Shown here one piece after another: positions 24,847-35,896 of a stretch of 64,000 bases of DNA. Position 1 is the stretch's first letter, and each line of letters begins with the position of its first letter. The stretch is from Streptomyces sp. Tue6028 (GTDB taxonomy: Bacteria; Actinomycetota; Actinomycetes; Streptomycetales; Streptomycetaceae): assembly GCF_002300165.1 (NCBI RefSeq), contig NZ_MLCE01000006.1, positions 124,001 through 188,000 on the forward strand, in the 5' to 3' direction. A model generated the notes under the pieces. That model had not been told where the DNA came from. It made no database searches and saw only the letters and a program-made list of their open reading frames with translations. The position numbers were made by a program, and so were the translations under genes.

Positions 24847-25981
24847 GCTGGCCCTCCATCAGGGATACGAAGCGGTCGAACAGGTAGGCGGCGTCGTGCG
24901 GGCCGGCTGCCGCTTCGGGGTGGTACTGGACGCTGAAGGCCGGCTGGTCGAGCAGCTGGAGGCCCTCCACCACGTTGTCGTTGAGGCAGACGTGGGAGAC
25001 CTCGGCGCGGCCGTAGGGGGTGTCGGACACCTTGTCGAGCGGGGCGTCGACGGCGAAGCCGTGGTTGTGCGCGGTGACCTCGACCTTGCCGGTCGTGCGG
25101 TCCTGCACCGGCTGGTTGATGCCGCGGTGGCCGTACTTCAGCTTGTAGGTGCCGAAGCCGAGGGCACGGCCGAGGATCTGGTTGCCGAAGCAGATGCCGA
25201 AGAGCGGGGTCCTGCGCTCCAGCACCGCCTGCATGACCGCGACCGGGCCGTCGGCGGTGGCCGGGTCGCCCGGGCCGTTGGAGAAGAACACGCCGTCGGG
25301 GTTCACGGCGAAGACGTCCTCGGCCGTGGCCGTCGCGGGCAGGACGTGCACCTCGATGCCGCGCTCGGCCATGCGCTGCGGGGTCATGCCCTTGATGCCC
25401 AGGTCGACCGCGGCGACGGTGAACTTCTTCTCGCCGATCGCGGGGACGACGTACGTCTCCTTGGTGGCGACCTCGGCGGAGAGGTTCGCGCCCTTCATCT
25501 CGGGCGCCTGGCGCACCTCGGCGAGCATGGTGCCCTCGTCGGGCAGGGCGTTGCCGGAGAAGATGCCGACGCGCATGGCGCCGCGCTCGCGCAGGTGGCG
25601 GGTGAGGGCGCGGGTGTCGATCCCGCTGATGCCGACGACGCCCTGGTGGCGCAGCTCCTCGTCCAGCGAGCGCTTGGCCCGCCAGTTGGAGGGCACGCGC
25701 GCGGGGTCGCGTACGACATAGCCGGAGACCCAGATGCGCTGCGACTCGGGGTCCTCGTCGTTGACGCCGGTGTTGCCGACGTGCGGGGCGGTCATCACCA
25801 CGACCTGGCGGTGGTACGACGGGTCGGTGAGGGTCTCCTGGTAGCCGGTCATGCCGGTGGAGAACACCGCTTCGCCGAAGGTCTCCCCCACGGCCCCGTA
25901 GGCACGGCCGCGGAAGATCCGGCCGTCCTCCAGGACGAGTACCGCGGGAACCTTCGAGGCTCCCCTTGTGGAGGTCGTCAT
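24839..25981 (-). CDS. carA: Carbamoyl-phosphate synthase small (glutaminase) subunit
   Basis: A 380-residue subunit that hydrolyses glutamine and passes ammonia to CarB. The N-terminal half is the CPSase small-subunit domain ([31 protein letters not shown]). The C-terminal half is a class I glutamine amidotransferase. Its nucleophile Cys is in [16 protein letters not shown], and the His-Glu pair in [10 protein letters not shown]. The nucleophile motif reads GICFGNQ rather than the GICLGHQ of E. coli. ATG 25981 overlaps the stop of the preceding membrane protein gene by four bases. A longer frame upstream is antisense or out of frame to the pyr genes. Confidence 0.98.
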
Positions 25982-26595
25982 CGTGCGCCTTCCGTTTCCG
26001 TCTTGTTGATCATGGAGTTGATTGCGTCGACCCAGTCGCCGTGCTCGGCCGAGCGGTCCGAGCGGAAGCCGGAGTCGATCAGCCTCTCGCCGTGCGCCCA
26101 GGTGACGACCAGCAGCCCGCCCTCGGTGAGGACCTTGCCCGCGATGCCCTTGTCGAGCCGGGCCTCGCGCAGCGCGGCGGCCGGGACGAAGAAGTCGGTG
26201 GCGCCCGGGCGCACGACGTCCAGTCCCTCGTCCGTCAGGGTGAGCTCGACCCGGCTGCGGGTGCCCAGGCCGTGCGCCACGATCCGGTCGAGCCACTGCC
26301 CGGCGGTGGTGGAGCCGTGGTAGCGGCCGCTCATGCTCAGTCTCGCCGGGCCGGGGTGTTCCGGCACTCCAGGCGCCTGCGGCTCGCCGCCTCCGTCGAG
26401 GGTGCCGGCCGACGGGCGGGTGGGCAGCTCGGGCAGGTCTCCCTGGAGGGTGCCGCGCCACTTCCAGCCCTCGCGCATCAGCCAGTAGACGAGTGCGACG
26501 AACAGGGCGAGGCCCACGAGCCAGCCGATCCGGGCGGCCCAGTCGGTCACTTCCGCCGACTTCTGTTCGGCGGCCATCGAGATGAGAGGTGTCAC
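25978..26595 (-). CDS. Membrane-anchored PH-like domain protein inside the pyr operon
   Basis: A 205-residue protein not belonging to any pyrimidine enzyme. One transmembrane helix lies at about residues 23-41 ([17 protein letters not shown]). A Pro/Gly-rich linker of about 50 residues follows, then a soluble domain of about 110 residues ([55 protein letters not shown]). Databases describe such actinobacterial proteins as PH-like domain or transporter-associated, without known function. Its GTG overlaps the pyrC stop (GTGA) and its stop overlaps the carA ATG (ATGA), so it is coupled on both sides. A membrane anchor or regulator for the CPSase/DHOase enzymes is possible, but this is inference. 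Confidence 0.85.
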   Translation of the reverse strand: MTPLISMAAEQKSAEVTDWAARIGWLVGLALFVALVYWLMREGWKWRGTLQGDLPELPTRPSAGTLDGGGEPQAPGVPEHPGPARLSMSGRYHGSTTAGQWLDRIVAHGLGTRSRVELTLTDEGLDVVRPGATDFFVPAAALREARLDKGIAGKVLTEGGLLVVTWAHGERLIDSGFRSDRSAEHGDWVDAINSMINKTETEGAR

Positions 26596-27878
26596 GCGAG
26601 CTTCCCGTCGACGAGGGTGGCCTTGCCCCGCAGCCAGGTGTGCGTGACCCGGCCCGGCAGCTCGCGGCCCTCGTAGGGGGTGTTGCGGCTGCGCGAGGCG
26701 AAGCCCGCGGGGTCCACGGCCCCACGGTATGCCGTGTCCACCAGCGTGAGGTTCGCGGGCTCACCAGCCGAGACGGGACGTCCGTGACCGGCGGCGCGGC
26801 CGATCCGCGCGGGCTTGACGGACATGCGGTCGGCGACACCGGCCCAGTCGAGCAGTCCGGTCTCCACCATCGTCTGCTGGACGACGGACAGCGCGGTCTC
26901 CAGGCCGACCATGCCCATGGCCGCCGCGGCCCACTCGCAGTCCTTGTCCTCGTGCGGGTGCGGCGCGTGGTCGGTGGCGACGATGTCGATCGTGCCGTCG
27001 GCGAGGGCCTCACGCAGGGCCATGACGTCGCGCTCGGTGCGCAGCGGCGGGTTGACCTTGTAGACCGGGTTGTAGGTGCGCGCCATCTCGTCGGTGAGCA
27101 GGAGGTGGTGCGGGGTGACCTCGGCGGTGACGTCGATGCCGCGGGACTTGGCCCAGCGGACGATCTCGACGGAGCCGGCGGTCGAGAGGTGGCAGATGTG
27201 GACGCGCGAGCCGACGTGCTCGGCGAGCAGGACGTCCCGGGCGATGATCGACTCCTCGGCCACCGCCGGCCACCCGCCGAGGCCCAGCTCGGCCGAGACG
27301 ACGCCCTCGTTCATCTGGGCGCCCTCGGTGAGGCGAGGCTCCTGGGCGTGCTGGGCGACGACGCCGCCGAAGGCCTTCACGTACTCCAGCGCGCGGCGCA
27401 TGATCACCGCGTCGTCCACGCACTTGCCGTCGTCGGAGAACACGGTCACGCCGGCCGCGGACTCGTGCATGGCGCCCAGTTCGGCGAGCTTCTTGCCCTC
27501 CAGGCCGACGGTGACGGCGCCGATGGGCTGCACGTCGCAGTAGCCGTGCTCCTGCCCGAGCCGGTAGACCTGCTCGACGACGCCGGCGGTGTCGGCGACG
27601 GGGAAGGTGTTGGCCATCGCGAAGACGGCCGTGAACCCGCCGCTCGCCGCCGCGCGGGTTCCGGTGAGCACGGTCTCGGAGTCCTCGCGGCCCGGCTCGC
27701 GCAGATGCGTGTGCAGGTCGACCAGACCCGGCAGCAGCACCTTGCCGTCGGCCTCGACGACCTCCGCGCCCTCGGCGGACAGTGCGGTGCCGACGGCCTC
27801 GATGACCTCGCCGTCGATCAGGACGTCCTGGGGCTCGCCCCCGAGCACCTTCGCACCACGGATCAGGATCTTGCTCAT
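26592..27878 (-). CDS. pyrC: Dihydroorotase
   Basis: A 428-residue zinc amidohydrolase of the larger (type I-like) class that cyclises carbamoyl aspartate to dihydroorotate. Metal ligands appear in [15 protein letters not shown] and [21 protein letters not shown], and the catalytic ATDHAPH segment. [15 protein letters not shown] near the end is characteristic of this group. ATG 27878 begins 4 bases after the pyrB stop. The 3' end overlaps the membrane-protein gene by four bases. Confidence 0.97.
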   Translation of the reverse strand: MSKILIRGAKVLGGEPQDVLIDGEVIEAVGTALSAEGAEVVEADGKVLLPGLVDLHTHLREPGREDSETVLTGTRAAASGGFTAVFAMANTFPVADTAGVVEQVYRLGQEHGYCDVQPIGAVTVGLEGKKLAELGAMHESAAGVTVFSDDGKCVDDAVIMRRALEYVKAFGGVVAQHAQEPRLTEGAQMNEGVVSAELGLGGWPAVAEESIIARDVLLAEHVGSRVHICHLSTAGSVEIVRWAKSRGIDVTAEVTPHHLLLTDEMARTYNPVYKVNPPLRTERDVMALREALADGTIDIVATDHAPHPHEDKDCEWAAAAMGMVGLETALSVVQQTMVETGLLDWAGVADRMSVKPARIGRAAGHGRPVSAGEPANLTLVDTAYRGAVDPAGFASRSRNTPYEGRELPGRVTHTWLRGKATLVDGKLA

Positions 27879-27882
27879 GGTC

Positions 27883-28917
27883 TTACTTCTCCTCGTCCGC
27901 GGAAATGGTGTGCGCGGAGCGCTCGTTGGAAGGGTGGTGGTGGGAGACGGGCGGGCGGGTGTGGGTGACGGCGGGCTCGTTGCCGCCGAGCAGCAGGTAC
28001 AGGACGGCCATCCGGATGGAGACGCCGTTGGCGACCTGCTCGACGACGGTGCAGCGATCGGAGTCGGCGACCTCGGCGGTGATCTCCATGCCGCGGACCA
28101 TCGGGCCGGGGTGCATCACGATGGCGTGCTCGGGCATCCGCGCCATGCGGTCGCCGTCGAGGCCGTAGCGCCGCGAGTACTCGCGCTCGGTCGGGAAGAA
28201 CGCCGCGTTCATCCGCTCCCGCTGGACGCGCAGCATCATCACGGCGTCGGACTTGGACAGGGTGCTGTCGAGGTCGTACGAGATCTCGCACGGCCAGGAC
28301 TCGACACCGACGGGCACCAGGGTCGGCGGGGCGACGAGGGTGACCTCGGCGCCGAGGGTGTGCAGCAGGTCGACGTTGGACCGGGCGACGCGGCTGTGCA
28401 GGACGTCGCCGACGATCGTGATGCGCTTGCCGGACAGGTCCTGGCCGATGCCGGCGTCACGGCCGACGAGGCGGCGCCGCATGGTGAAGGCGTCGAGCAG
28501 GGCCTGGGTGGGGTGCTGGTGGGTGCCGTCGCCGGCGTTGATGACGGCGGCGTCGATCCAGCCGGAGGTGGCCAGCCGGTAGGGGGCTCCGGAGGCGCCG
28601 TGCCGGATGACGACGGCGTCGACACCCATGGCTTCGAGGGTCTGGGCGGTGTCCTTGAGGGACTCGCCCTTGGAGACGCTCGACCCCTTGGCGGTGAAGT
28701 TGATGACGTCCGCCGAGAGGCGCTTCTCTGCGGCCTCGAAGGAGATCCGGGTCCGGGTCGAGTCCTCGAAGAAGAGGTTCACGACGGTGCGGCCGCGCAG
28801 GGTCGGCAGCTTCTTGATCGGCCGGTCGGCGACCCGGGCCATCTCCTCGGCGGTGTCGAGGATCAGGACGGCGTCGTCGCGGGTGAGGTCGGCGGCCGAG
28901 ATGAGATGACGCTGCAT
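27883..28917 (-). CDS. pyrB: Aspartate carbamoyltransferase catalytic subunit
   Basis: A 344-residue enzyme that condenses carbamoyl phosphate and aspartate. The carbamoyl-phosphate loop [13 protein letters not shown] is near residue 50, followed by [18 protein letters not shown], the motif [13 protein letters not shown] and the aspartate-binding [11 protein letters not shown]. The final 25 residues ([17 protein letters not shown]...) form a low-complexity His-rich extension not needed for catalysis. No PyrI regulatory subunit gene is present in the operon. The gene starts with ATG at 28917, 96 bases after pyrR, and a short hairpin lies in that space. Confidence 0.97.
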   Translation of the reverse strand: MQRHLISAADLTRDDAVLILDTAEEMARVADRPIKKLPTLRGRTVVNLFFEDSTRTRISFEAAEKRLSADVINFTAKGSSVSKGESLKDTAQTLEAMGVDAVVIRHGASGAPYRLATSGWIDAAVINAGDGTHQHPTQALLDAFTMRRRLVGRDAGIGQDLSGKRITIVGDVLHSRVARSNVDLLHTLGAEVTLVAPPTLVPVGVESWPCEISYDLDSTLSKSDAVMMLRVQRERMNAAFFPTEREYSRRYGLDGDRMARMPEHAIVMHPGPMVRGMEITAEVADSDRCTVVEQVANGVSIRMAVLYLLLGGNEPAVTHTRPPVSHHHPSNERSAHTISADEEK

Positions 28918-28984
28918 CTGTCAGGCTCCGTAAGGCAGTTCAGGAGGATTCGGGCATGCGGGGGCGCGCAGGGCACTCGTCGGG

Positions 28985-29005
28985 CGTACGGCGCGGTGCC
29001 GTACG
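28985..29005 (-). terminator. Short hairpin between pyrR and pyrB
   Basis: An 8-bp perfect stem (CGTACGGC 28985-28992 with GCCGTACG 28998-29005) with a 5-base loop follows the pyrR stop. It is too weak alone to be a sure terminator. It may set the ratio of pyrR to the downstream enzymes. Confidence 0.35.
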
Positions 29006-29013
29006 GGGGAGTG

Positions 29014-29655
<642 letters not shown>

Positions 29656-29670
29656 GGAATTGCGCCATCG

Positions 29671-29679
29671 ACCATACCA
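29671..29679 (-). promoter_or_regulatory. Candidate extended -10 for the pyr operon
   Basis: On the minus strand TGGTATGGT fits an extended -10 (TGnTAnnnT), about 70 bases before the pyrR ATG and just upstream of the PyrR hairpin. No good -35 is seen. Confidence 0.35.
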
Positions 29680-29758
29680 GCCCGGCAACGTCCCTGATCA
29701 CATCCCTTTGAGCCACCGCGCGTGACTCCCACGGAAGGGTCGGTGCGAACCGTTCGGC

Positions 29759-29788
29759 TTGACGGGGAAGAGTAACGCTGCGTAACCT
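29759..29788 (+). promoter_or_regulatory. bldD promoter (-35 TTGACG, -10 TAACCT)
   Basis: TTGACG (29759-29764) and TAACCT (29783-29788) are separated by 18 bases, a good match for the principal sigma factor. Transcription would start near 29795, inside the BldD box, leaving a leader of about 60 bases. Confidence 0.65.
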
Positions 29789-29791
29789 CAC

Positions 29792-29811
29792 AGTGAGTCA
29801 CCAGAGTCACC
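29792..29811. promoter_or_regulatory. BldD box at the bldD transcription start
   Basis: AGTGAGTCACC (29792-29802) matches the BldD consensus AGTGA...TCACC, with a second half-site AGTCACC at 29805-29811. BldD is known to repress its own promoter in S. coelicolor, and the position over the predicted start site fits repression. Confidence 0.7.
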
Positions 29812-29856
29812 AGCCGCGCGGCGGAGCCGCACGTTGATACAGGTCCGGGGAGCTAT

Positions 29857-30357
29857 ATGTCCAGCGAATACGCCAAACAGCTCGGGGCCAAGCTCCGCGC
29901 CATCCGCACCCAGCAGGGCCTTTCCCTCCACGGCGTCGAGGAGAAGTCCCAGGGTCGCTGGAAGGCGGTCGTGGTCGGATCGTACGAGCGCGGAGACCGC
30001 GCGGTCACCGTGCAGCGCCTCGCGGAGCTGGCGGACTTCTACGGAGTGCCGGTGCAGGAGCTGCTGCCGGGCACCACCCCGGGCGGAGCCGCCGAGCCGC
30101 CGCCGAAGCTCGTCCTCGACCTGGAGCGTCTTGCCCACGTCCCGGCGGAGAAGGCAGGTCCTCTCCAGCGGTACGCGGCCACGATCCAGTCGCAGCGCGG
30201 TGACTACAACGGCAAGGTGCTGTCGATCCGCCAGGACGACCTGCGCACCCTCGCGGTCATCTACGACCAGTCGCCCTCGGTCCTCACCGAGCAGCTGATC
30301 AGCTGGGGTGTCCTGGACGCGGACGCGCGTCGCGCCGTCACCCACGAAGAGGCCTGA
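29857..30357 (+). CDS. bldD: Developmental master regulator BldD
   Basis: A 166-residue transcription factor that represses sporulation genes during vegetative growth when dimerised by tetrameric cyclic di-GMP. The N-terminal XRE-type helix-turn-helix covers residues 1-70 (LGAKLRAIRTQQGLSLHGVE). The linker GTTPGGAAEPPP leads to a C-terminal domain. There the c-di-GMP signature RGD-x8-RQDD is seen in RGDYNGKVLSIRQDD, at about residues 114-128. The protein is almost identical to S. coelicolor BldD as I recall it. ATG 29857 has GGGGAG upstream. It is transcribed divergently from the pyr operon and convergently with nusB. Confidence 0.98.
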   Translation: MSSEYAKQLGAKLRAIRTQQGLSLHGVEEKSQGRWKAVVVGSYERGDRAVTVQRLAELADFYGVPVQELLPGTTPGGAAEPPPKLVLDLERLAHVPAEKAGPLQRYAATIQSQRGDYNGKVLSIRQDDLRTLAVIYDQSPSVLTEQLISWGVLDADARRAVTHEEA

Positions 30358-30384
30358 GCCCTTCGCACCACTCAGCAGAAACGT

Positions 30385-30430
30385 GCCGCCGGGGTGGCCG
30401 GAACCATGGTGTTCCGGCCACCCCGGCGGC
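30385..30430 (+). terminator. bldD terminator
   Basis: A perfect 20-bp stem (30385-30404 with 30411-30430) and 6-base loop, followed by TTTCT, starts 28 bases after the bldD stop. Confidence 0.85.
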
Positions 30431-30465
30431 TTTCTGAGCGCCTCGGAAGCCTCCCGGGCACCAGG

Positions 30466-30510
30466 ACGCCGGAGGGCCCGCAGCATGATCTGCTGCGGGC
30501 CCTCCGGCGT
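30466..30510. terminator. Second perfect hairpin between bldD and nusB
   Basis: A perfect 20-bp stem (30466-30485 with 30491-30510) with a 5-base loop. Because bldD and nusB converge, it can serve both directions; it is best placed for nusB on the minus strand. Confidence 0.8.
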
Positions 30511-30552
30511 TCCGTACCTTCGCGCGCGTGGCGTGCGTGGTACAGCGCCTGC

Positions 30553-30581
30553 GTGTGCGCCACGCATCTGGTGGCGCACAC
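30553..30581. terminator. Third hairpin, nearest nusB
   Basis: A perfect 11-bp stem (30553-30563 with 30571-30581) with a 7-base loop lies 49 bases after the nusB stop. It forms a series of three with the two stronger hairpins. Confidence 0.55.
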
Positions 30582-30629
30582 CTGCGGGCACGGCCCTTGC
30601 GGGCGCACGCCCGGGTGCGCGTCGTGCGG

Positions 30630-31064
30630 TCAGGCCTCGTCGCGGCGGAGCGACGGCTTCAGGTCCTTCAGCCGGCCCAGCAGGCCGTTCACGAACGAGG
30701 GCGAGTCGTCCGTGGAGAACTCCTTGGCCAGCTGCACCGCCTCGTCGAGCACCACGGCGTCCGGGGTCTCGTCGACCCAGATCAGCTCGTAGGCGCCGAG
30801 GCGGAGGATGTTGCGGTCGACGACCGGCATCCTGTCCAGCGTCCAGCCGACGGCGTACTGCGCGATGAGCTCGTCGATCCGCGACGCCTTCTCGGCGTAG
30901 CCCTCGACCAGCTCCATCGTGTACTCGCTCACCGGAGGCTGCCGGGTGTCGGTCCGGGAGTGCCGGATCCAGTCCGCGAGGACCGTCAGGACGTCCACGC
31001 TGCGCTGGTCGCCCTCGAAGAGGATCTGGAAGGCGCGCTTGCGTGCCGTGTTGCGGGCAGCCAC
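30630..31064 (-). CDS. nusB: Transcription antitermination factor NusB
   Basis: A 144-residue all-helical protein that binds boxA RNA with NusE (S10) to support rRNA antitermination. The sequence starts VAARNTARKRAFQILFEGDQ and has LIAQYAVGWTLDRMPVVDRN, LRLGAYELIW and VVLDEAVQLAKEFS, all typical. The start is GTG 31064, two bases after the efp stop, so the two genes are co-transcribed and probably coupled. A longer in-frame frame upstream overlaps efp and is rejected. Three hairpins follow the gene. Confidence 0.97.
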   Translation of the reverse strand: MAARNTARKRAFQILFEGDQRSVDVLTVLADWIRHSRTDTRQPPVSEYTMELVEGYAEKASRIDELIAQYAVGWTLDRMPVVDRNILRLGAYELIWVDETPDAVVLDEAVQLAKEFSTDDSPSFVNGLLGRLKDLKPSLRRDEA

Positions 31065-31066
31065 GG

Positions 31067-31633
31067 TTAGCTGTTCACCCGGCCGAGGTAGTCGCTCGTG
31101 CGGGTGTCGACCTTGATCTTCTCGCCGGTGGTGATGAAGAGCGGCACGTTGATCTGGTGGCCGGTCTCCAGGGTGGCGGGCTTGGTGCCACCGGTGGAAC
31201 GGTCGCCCTGGACGCCCGGCTCGGTCTCCTGGATGACGAGCTCGACAGCGGCCGGCAGCTCGACGAAGAGCACCTCGCCCTCGTGCTGCGCGACGGTGGC
31301 GGTGAAGCCCTCGATCAGGAAGTTCGCGGCGTCGCCGACGGCCTTCCGGTCGACGTGCAGCTGGTCGTAGGTCTCCATGTCCATGAAGACGAAGTACTCG
31401 CCGTCCATGTACGAGAACTGCATGTCGCGCTTGTCGACAGTGGCCGTCTCGACCTTGACACCGGCGTTGAACGTCTTGTCGACGACCTTGCCGGAGAGCA
31501 CGTTCTTGAGCTTGGTGCGCACGAAGGCCGGGCCCTTGCCGGGCTTGACGTGCTGGAACTCGACGACGGACCAGAGCTGGCCGCCTTCGAGCTTGAGCAC
31601 CATGCCGTTCTTGAGGTCGTTCGTGGAAGCCAC
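31067..31633 (-). CDS. efp: Elongation factor P
   Basis: A 188-residue tRNA-shaped factor that relieves ribosome stalling at polyproline. Three beta-barrel domains are expected. The N-terminal KOW domain begins [20 protein letters not shown]. The functional loop reads [15 protein letters not shown], with the tip Lys near residue 33. The palindromic PGKGP loop marks an EF-P subfamily, common in Actinobacteria, reported to work without lysine modification. Accordingly, no epmA, epmB, earP or ymfI-like modification gene is adjacent. The C-terminus contains [24 protein letters not shown] 31633 follows GGAG (GGAGATTCC). Confidence 0.97.
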   Translation of the reverse strand: MASTNDLKNGMVLKLEGGQLWSVVEFQHVKPGKGPAFVRTKLKNVLSGKVVDKTFNAGVKVETATVDKRDMQFSYMDGEYFVFMDMETYDQLHVDRKAVGDAANFLIEGFTATVAQHEGEVLFVELPAAVELVIQETEPGVQGDRSTGGTKPATLETGHQINVPLFITTGEKIKVDTRTSDYLGRVNS

Positions 31634-31691
31634 GGTTGCGGAATCTCCTGGACTGACGTGGACGACCCCGGGACACGCGCACAGCTCGAAG

Positions 31692-32798
31692 CTAGAGCGC
31701 GAGCAGCTCCTTGGTCGTGATGGTGAGTAGCTCGGGTCCGCCGTCCGCCTCGGGGCGGACGACGAGCGTGTCATCGATCCGGACACCGCCCCGGCCCGGG
31801 AGGTGGACCCCCGGTTCGACGGTGACCGGCACACAAGCGTCCAGTTTACCCATGGCCGCGGGGGCCAGCTGCGGGTCCTCGTCGATTTCGAGCCCGACAC
31901 CGTGCCCGGTCAGCGGAGGAAGTGCCTCCGCGTACCCCGCGGAGTCCAGTACCTGACGCGCGGCCCGGTCCACGTCACGGAAGGCGGCGCCGGGTGTCAG
32001 CGCCTCCCGCCCGGCTCGCTGGGCGGCGAAGACCAGGTCGTAGAGCTCGATCTGCCAGTCCGCGGGCGAGGTGCCGATGACGAAGGTGCGGCCGATCTCG
32101 CAGCGGTAGCCGCGGTAGGTCGCGCCGAGGCAGACGGAGAGGAAGTCGCCCTCCTCGACACGCCGGTCGGTGGGCCGGTGGCCGCGCCGCCCGGAGTTCG
32201 GGCCGGTGCCGACGGCGGTCGGGAAGGCCGGGCCGTCGGCACCGTGGTCGACGAGGCGGCGCTCCAGTTCCAGGGCGAGGTGCCGCTCCGTGCGGCCGAC
32301 GAGGATGGACTCCAGGAGCTCCCCCAGCGCCTGGTCGACGATCTCGGCGCCGATCCGCAGCGAGGAGATCTCCTCCTCGTCCTTGATCACCCGCAGCTGC
32401 TCCACCGCTGCGCCCAGGTCTCCGAGGCGCAGCCGCGGCGCCACGGAGAGGATGGCGCGGTGCCGTGCCACGGTCAGATGGTGCTCCTCGACGGCGACGG
32501 ACTCGGCGCCCTGGGCCGCGGCGACCTCGGCGGCGGCGACGGCGGCATCACCGCCGGCGCGCGGCAGCACCCGTACGAGCAGGGTCTCGTCGGGGCGTCC
32601 TTCCCCGGCCTCGCCGCTCGGCGGACTGCCGCACAGCAGGAGGTCCTCGGTCACTCCCAGCAGGAGCACGGCACCGGCCGGGGCCGCGCCGGCGAGGTAC
32701 CTCACATTGGCCGGGCGGGTGACGAGCGCCGTCTCGCTCCCGCCGGCCGCACACCGCTCCCGGAGCCGCTCTCTGCGGGCCGCGTACACCTCTGGCAT
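31692..32798 (-). CDS. M24-family aminopeptidase P-like protein with altered metal ligands
   Basis: A 368-residue protein of the creatinase/aminopeptidase P fold. The N-terminal domain (residues 1-130, [27 protein letters not shown]) is the creatinase-type cap; the C-terminal domain is the pita-bread fold. Compared with active family members, the first metal Asp (normally in LIDFGA) falls in SVCLGA and reads Cys. The second (SDxTRT) reads CEIGRT, with Glu. The His in [14 protein letters not shown] and the Glu in [10 protein letters not shown] remain. The last Glu position reads RIDDTLVV, with Asp. It may bind metal differently or have lost peptidase activity. It precedes efp-nusB in the same direction, 58 bases away, and is usually annotated as Xaa-Pro peptidase. 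Confidence 0.88.
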   Translation of the reverse strand: MPEVYAARRERLRERCAAGGSETALVTRPANVRYLAGAAPAGAVLLLGVTEDLLLCGSPPSGEAGEGRPDETLLVRVLPRAGGDAAVAAAEVAAAQGAESVAVEEHHLTVARHRAILSVAPRLRLGDLGAAVEQLRVIKDEEEISSLRIGAEIVDQALGELLESILVGRTERHLALELERRLVDHGADGPAFPTAVGTGPNSGRRGHRPTDRRVEEGDFLSVCLGATYRGYRCEIGRTFVIGTSPADWQIELYDLVFAAQRAGREALTPGAAFRDVDRAARQVLDSAGYAEALPPLTGHGVGLEIDEDPQLAPAAMGKLDACVPVTVEPGVHLPGRGGVRIDDTLVVRPEADGGPELLTITTKELLAL

Positions 32799-33099
32799 GA
32801 ACCGAGCGTACGAGCGGTGGCCGGATGTCGCCGGTCAAGAGAGGCCGGACGGGTCCAGAAGGGCCGTTCCGGTGAGTCGGCGGGAGTGCGCGGGGACCGG
32901 CCGGCCGGAGTGCGGAGGCGCCGGGCACCTCGCCGCCGCGGGCCTGGTGGGCGGGGCCGGACGGCGCCCGCAGGAGCCGTCGCGGCGGCTGCCCACCACC
33001 GCCGTGGACGCGGGTCGCCGCCCGTCGTCGCGACGGCGGACCGGGGGCCCTCAGCGCGGCGGACCCGCACAGCTCACCCGTGCTGCGGGGAGGAGCGCG
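32799..33099. other. Intergenic space without a supported gene
   Basis: This 300-base GC-rich stretch lies between the P-loop protein gene and the M24 gene, both on the minus strand. Reading frames through it have no recognisable sequence. I see only short interrupted inverted repeats. It should contain the promoter of the M24-efp-nusB unit, but no clear element was identified. Confidence 0.5.
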
Positions 33100-34002
33100 T
33101 CACCACTGCGGCGGGCTGGCGATCGATCGGGCGAGCACGTCGTCCAGGACGCGGGCCGTCGTCGGCACGTCGAGCTGGGAGTTGTCGATGATGGGCAGCC
33201 CGGAGCCGTACCACCCGGCCATGCGGCCGTGGATGCGGGCGACCTCCTCGTCGGACAGACGGCGGTTTCCGGAGCGCTCGGCATTGCGCTCCAGGACTAT
33301 CTCCAGGCCGGGCAGCAGGACGACCGGCATCAGGCCCGGCCCCACGTGCCGCTTCCAGCCGCCGAGGCCGACCACCGGGCGGTCCGGGAAGACGGCGTCG
33401 TCCAGGATGCAGGAGATGCCGTTGGCCAGGAAGTTCCGTGCGGCGAAACCGCAGGTGCGGCGGGCGAGACGGTACTGCGCCTCCGAGTTGTCGTTCCACC
33501 CGGACTGCGGGTCGGCGAAGCCCGAGCGCACCCATTCGCGTACGTCGTCGAGGCTGATGTGCGCGGTGGGGACCCGCCGGTGGTCCGCCCAGTACTTGGC
33601 GACGCTGGTCTTGCCGGCGCCCGCGGGGCCGATGAGCAGGACCGCGAGCGTGGTGGCCGCGGGGTCGGGCGCTTCCGCGGCGGGCGACGGCGCGGGCACC
33701 GGCACCGGAGCACCGGACGGCAGCCGCACATGCCCGGTGGTGTCCGGCGTCGGCGGGACCGGTGCGTGGTGCGCATGCTGCGGCGCGCCCTGGTGGGGCG
33801 GCTGCGCGTGAGCGTGGTGCGGGGGCACGTGCTGCGGGGCCGGGGCGGGTGGCACCCCGGGAGGTACGGGCGCTCCGGCGAAACCCGGGGCGGGGGCGGG
33901 ACCCGGGTGTCCCGGGTGGTGTCCGGCCGACGACCAGCCGGCGACCGGTCCGTGCCCCGGCTGGTGGGGCGGCGGCAGCGGAGCCCCCACTGCGTCCTGC
34001 AT
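33100..34002 (-). CDS. P-loop ATPase/kinase-like protein with His/Pro-rich N-terminus
   Basis: A 300-residue protein of unknown substrate. Residues 1-115 are disordered and rich in Pro, His, Ala and Gly (PHHAHAQPPHQGAPQHAHHA). Residues 120-300 form a small P-loop domain with Walker A LLIGPAGAGKTSVA, followed by HISLDDVREWVRSGFADP, a lid region and CILDDAVFPDRP as a Walker B-like strand. The pattern resembles AAA-33/zeta-toxin-like small kinases that phosphorylate a small molecule. The His-rich tail could bind metal, which is inference. ATG 34002 has GGAG about ten bases upstream. It lies after the aroB terminator, so it probably has its own promoter. Confidence 0.8.
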   Translation of the reverse strand: MQDAVGAPLPPPHQPGHGPVAGWSSAGHHPGHPGPAPAPGFAGAPVPPGVPPAPAPQHVPPHHAHAQPPHQGAPQHAHHAPVPPTPDTTGHVRLPSGAPVPVPAPSPAAEAPDPAATTLAVLLIGPAGAGKTSVAKYWADHRRVPTAHISLDDVREWVRSGFADPQSGWNDNSEAQYRLARRTCGFAARNFLANGISCILDDAVFPDRPVVGLGGWKRHVGPGLMPVVLLPGLEIVLERNAERSGNRRLSDEEVARIHGRMAGWYGSGLPIIDNSQLDVPTTARVLDDVLARSIASPPQW

Positions 34003-34205
34003 CCGGTGCCACTCCGTCTCGTTCTTCTCGGGCTCGGTTCACGTCCGGGCGCAGGAGCCGGTGTCGGGAGTCCGGCCGTGCGCGACCCCACGGGCCCTCG
34101 CACGCTCGTCCCCTCCGCACCGGCGCGACCCTTCGGCTCACTCGCCGCAGGCAATGCGCGCTGGCAGCGGGGCGCGAACCCCGCTTCGCTACCGAACGGT
34201 ACCGT

Positions 34206-34235
34206 CCCCGGCCGTCGTTTGGTGAACGGCCGGGG
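34206..34235 (-). terminator. Terminator downstream of aroB
   Basis: A perfect 10-bp stem (CCCCGGCCGT 34206-34215 with ACGGCCGGGG 34226-34235) with a 10-base loop lies 57 bases after the aroB stop. A second 7-bp inverted repeat around 34157-34176 (AGCGGGG/CCCCGCT) is also present in this 290-base gap. Confidence 0.65.
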
Positions 34236-34292
34236 TCGGCCCGAAGTGCCCGTGCCGCAAGGCGAATCGGACGGACGGTGCCTCGCGGGGAC

Positions 34293-35892
<1,600 letters not shown>

Positions 35893-35896
<4 letters not shown>

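Noticed and set aside
34150..34200. tRNA-like segment with GGCGCGAACCCCGC
   Set aside because: It lacks a T-loop, anticodon arm and acceptor pairing; it is a short inverted repeat only.
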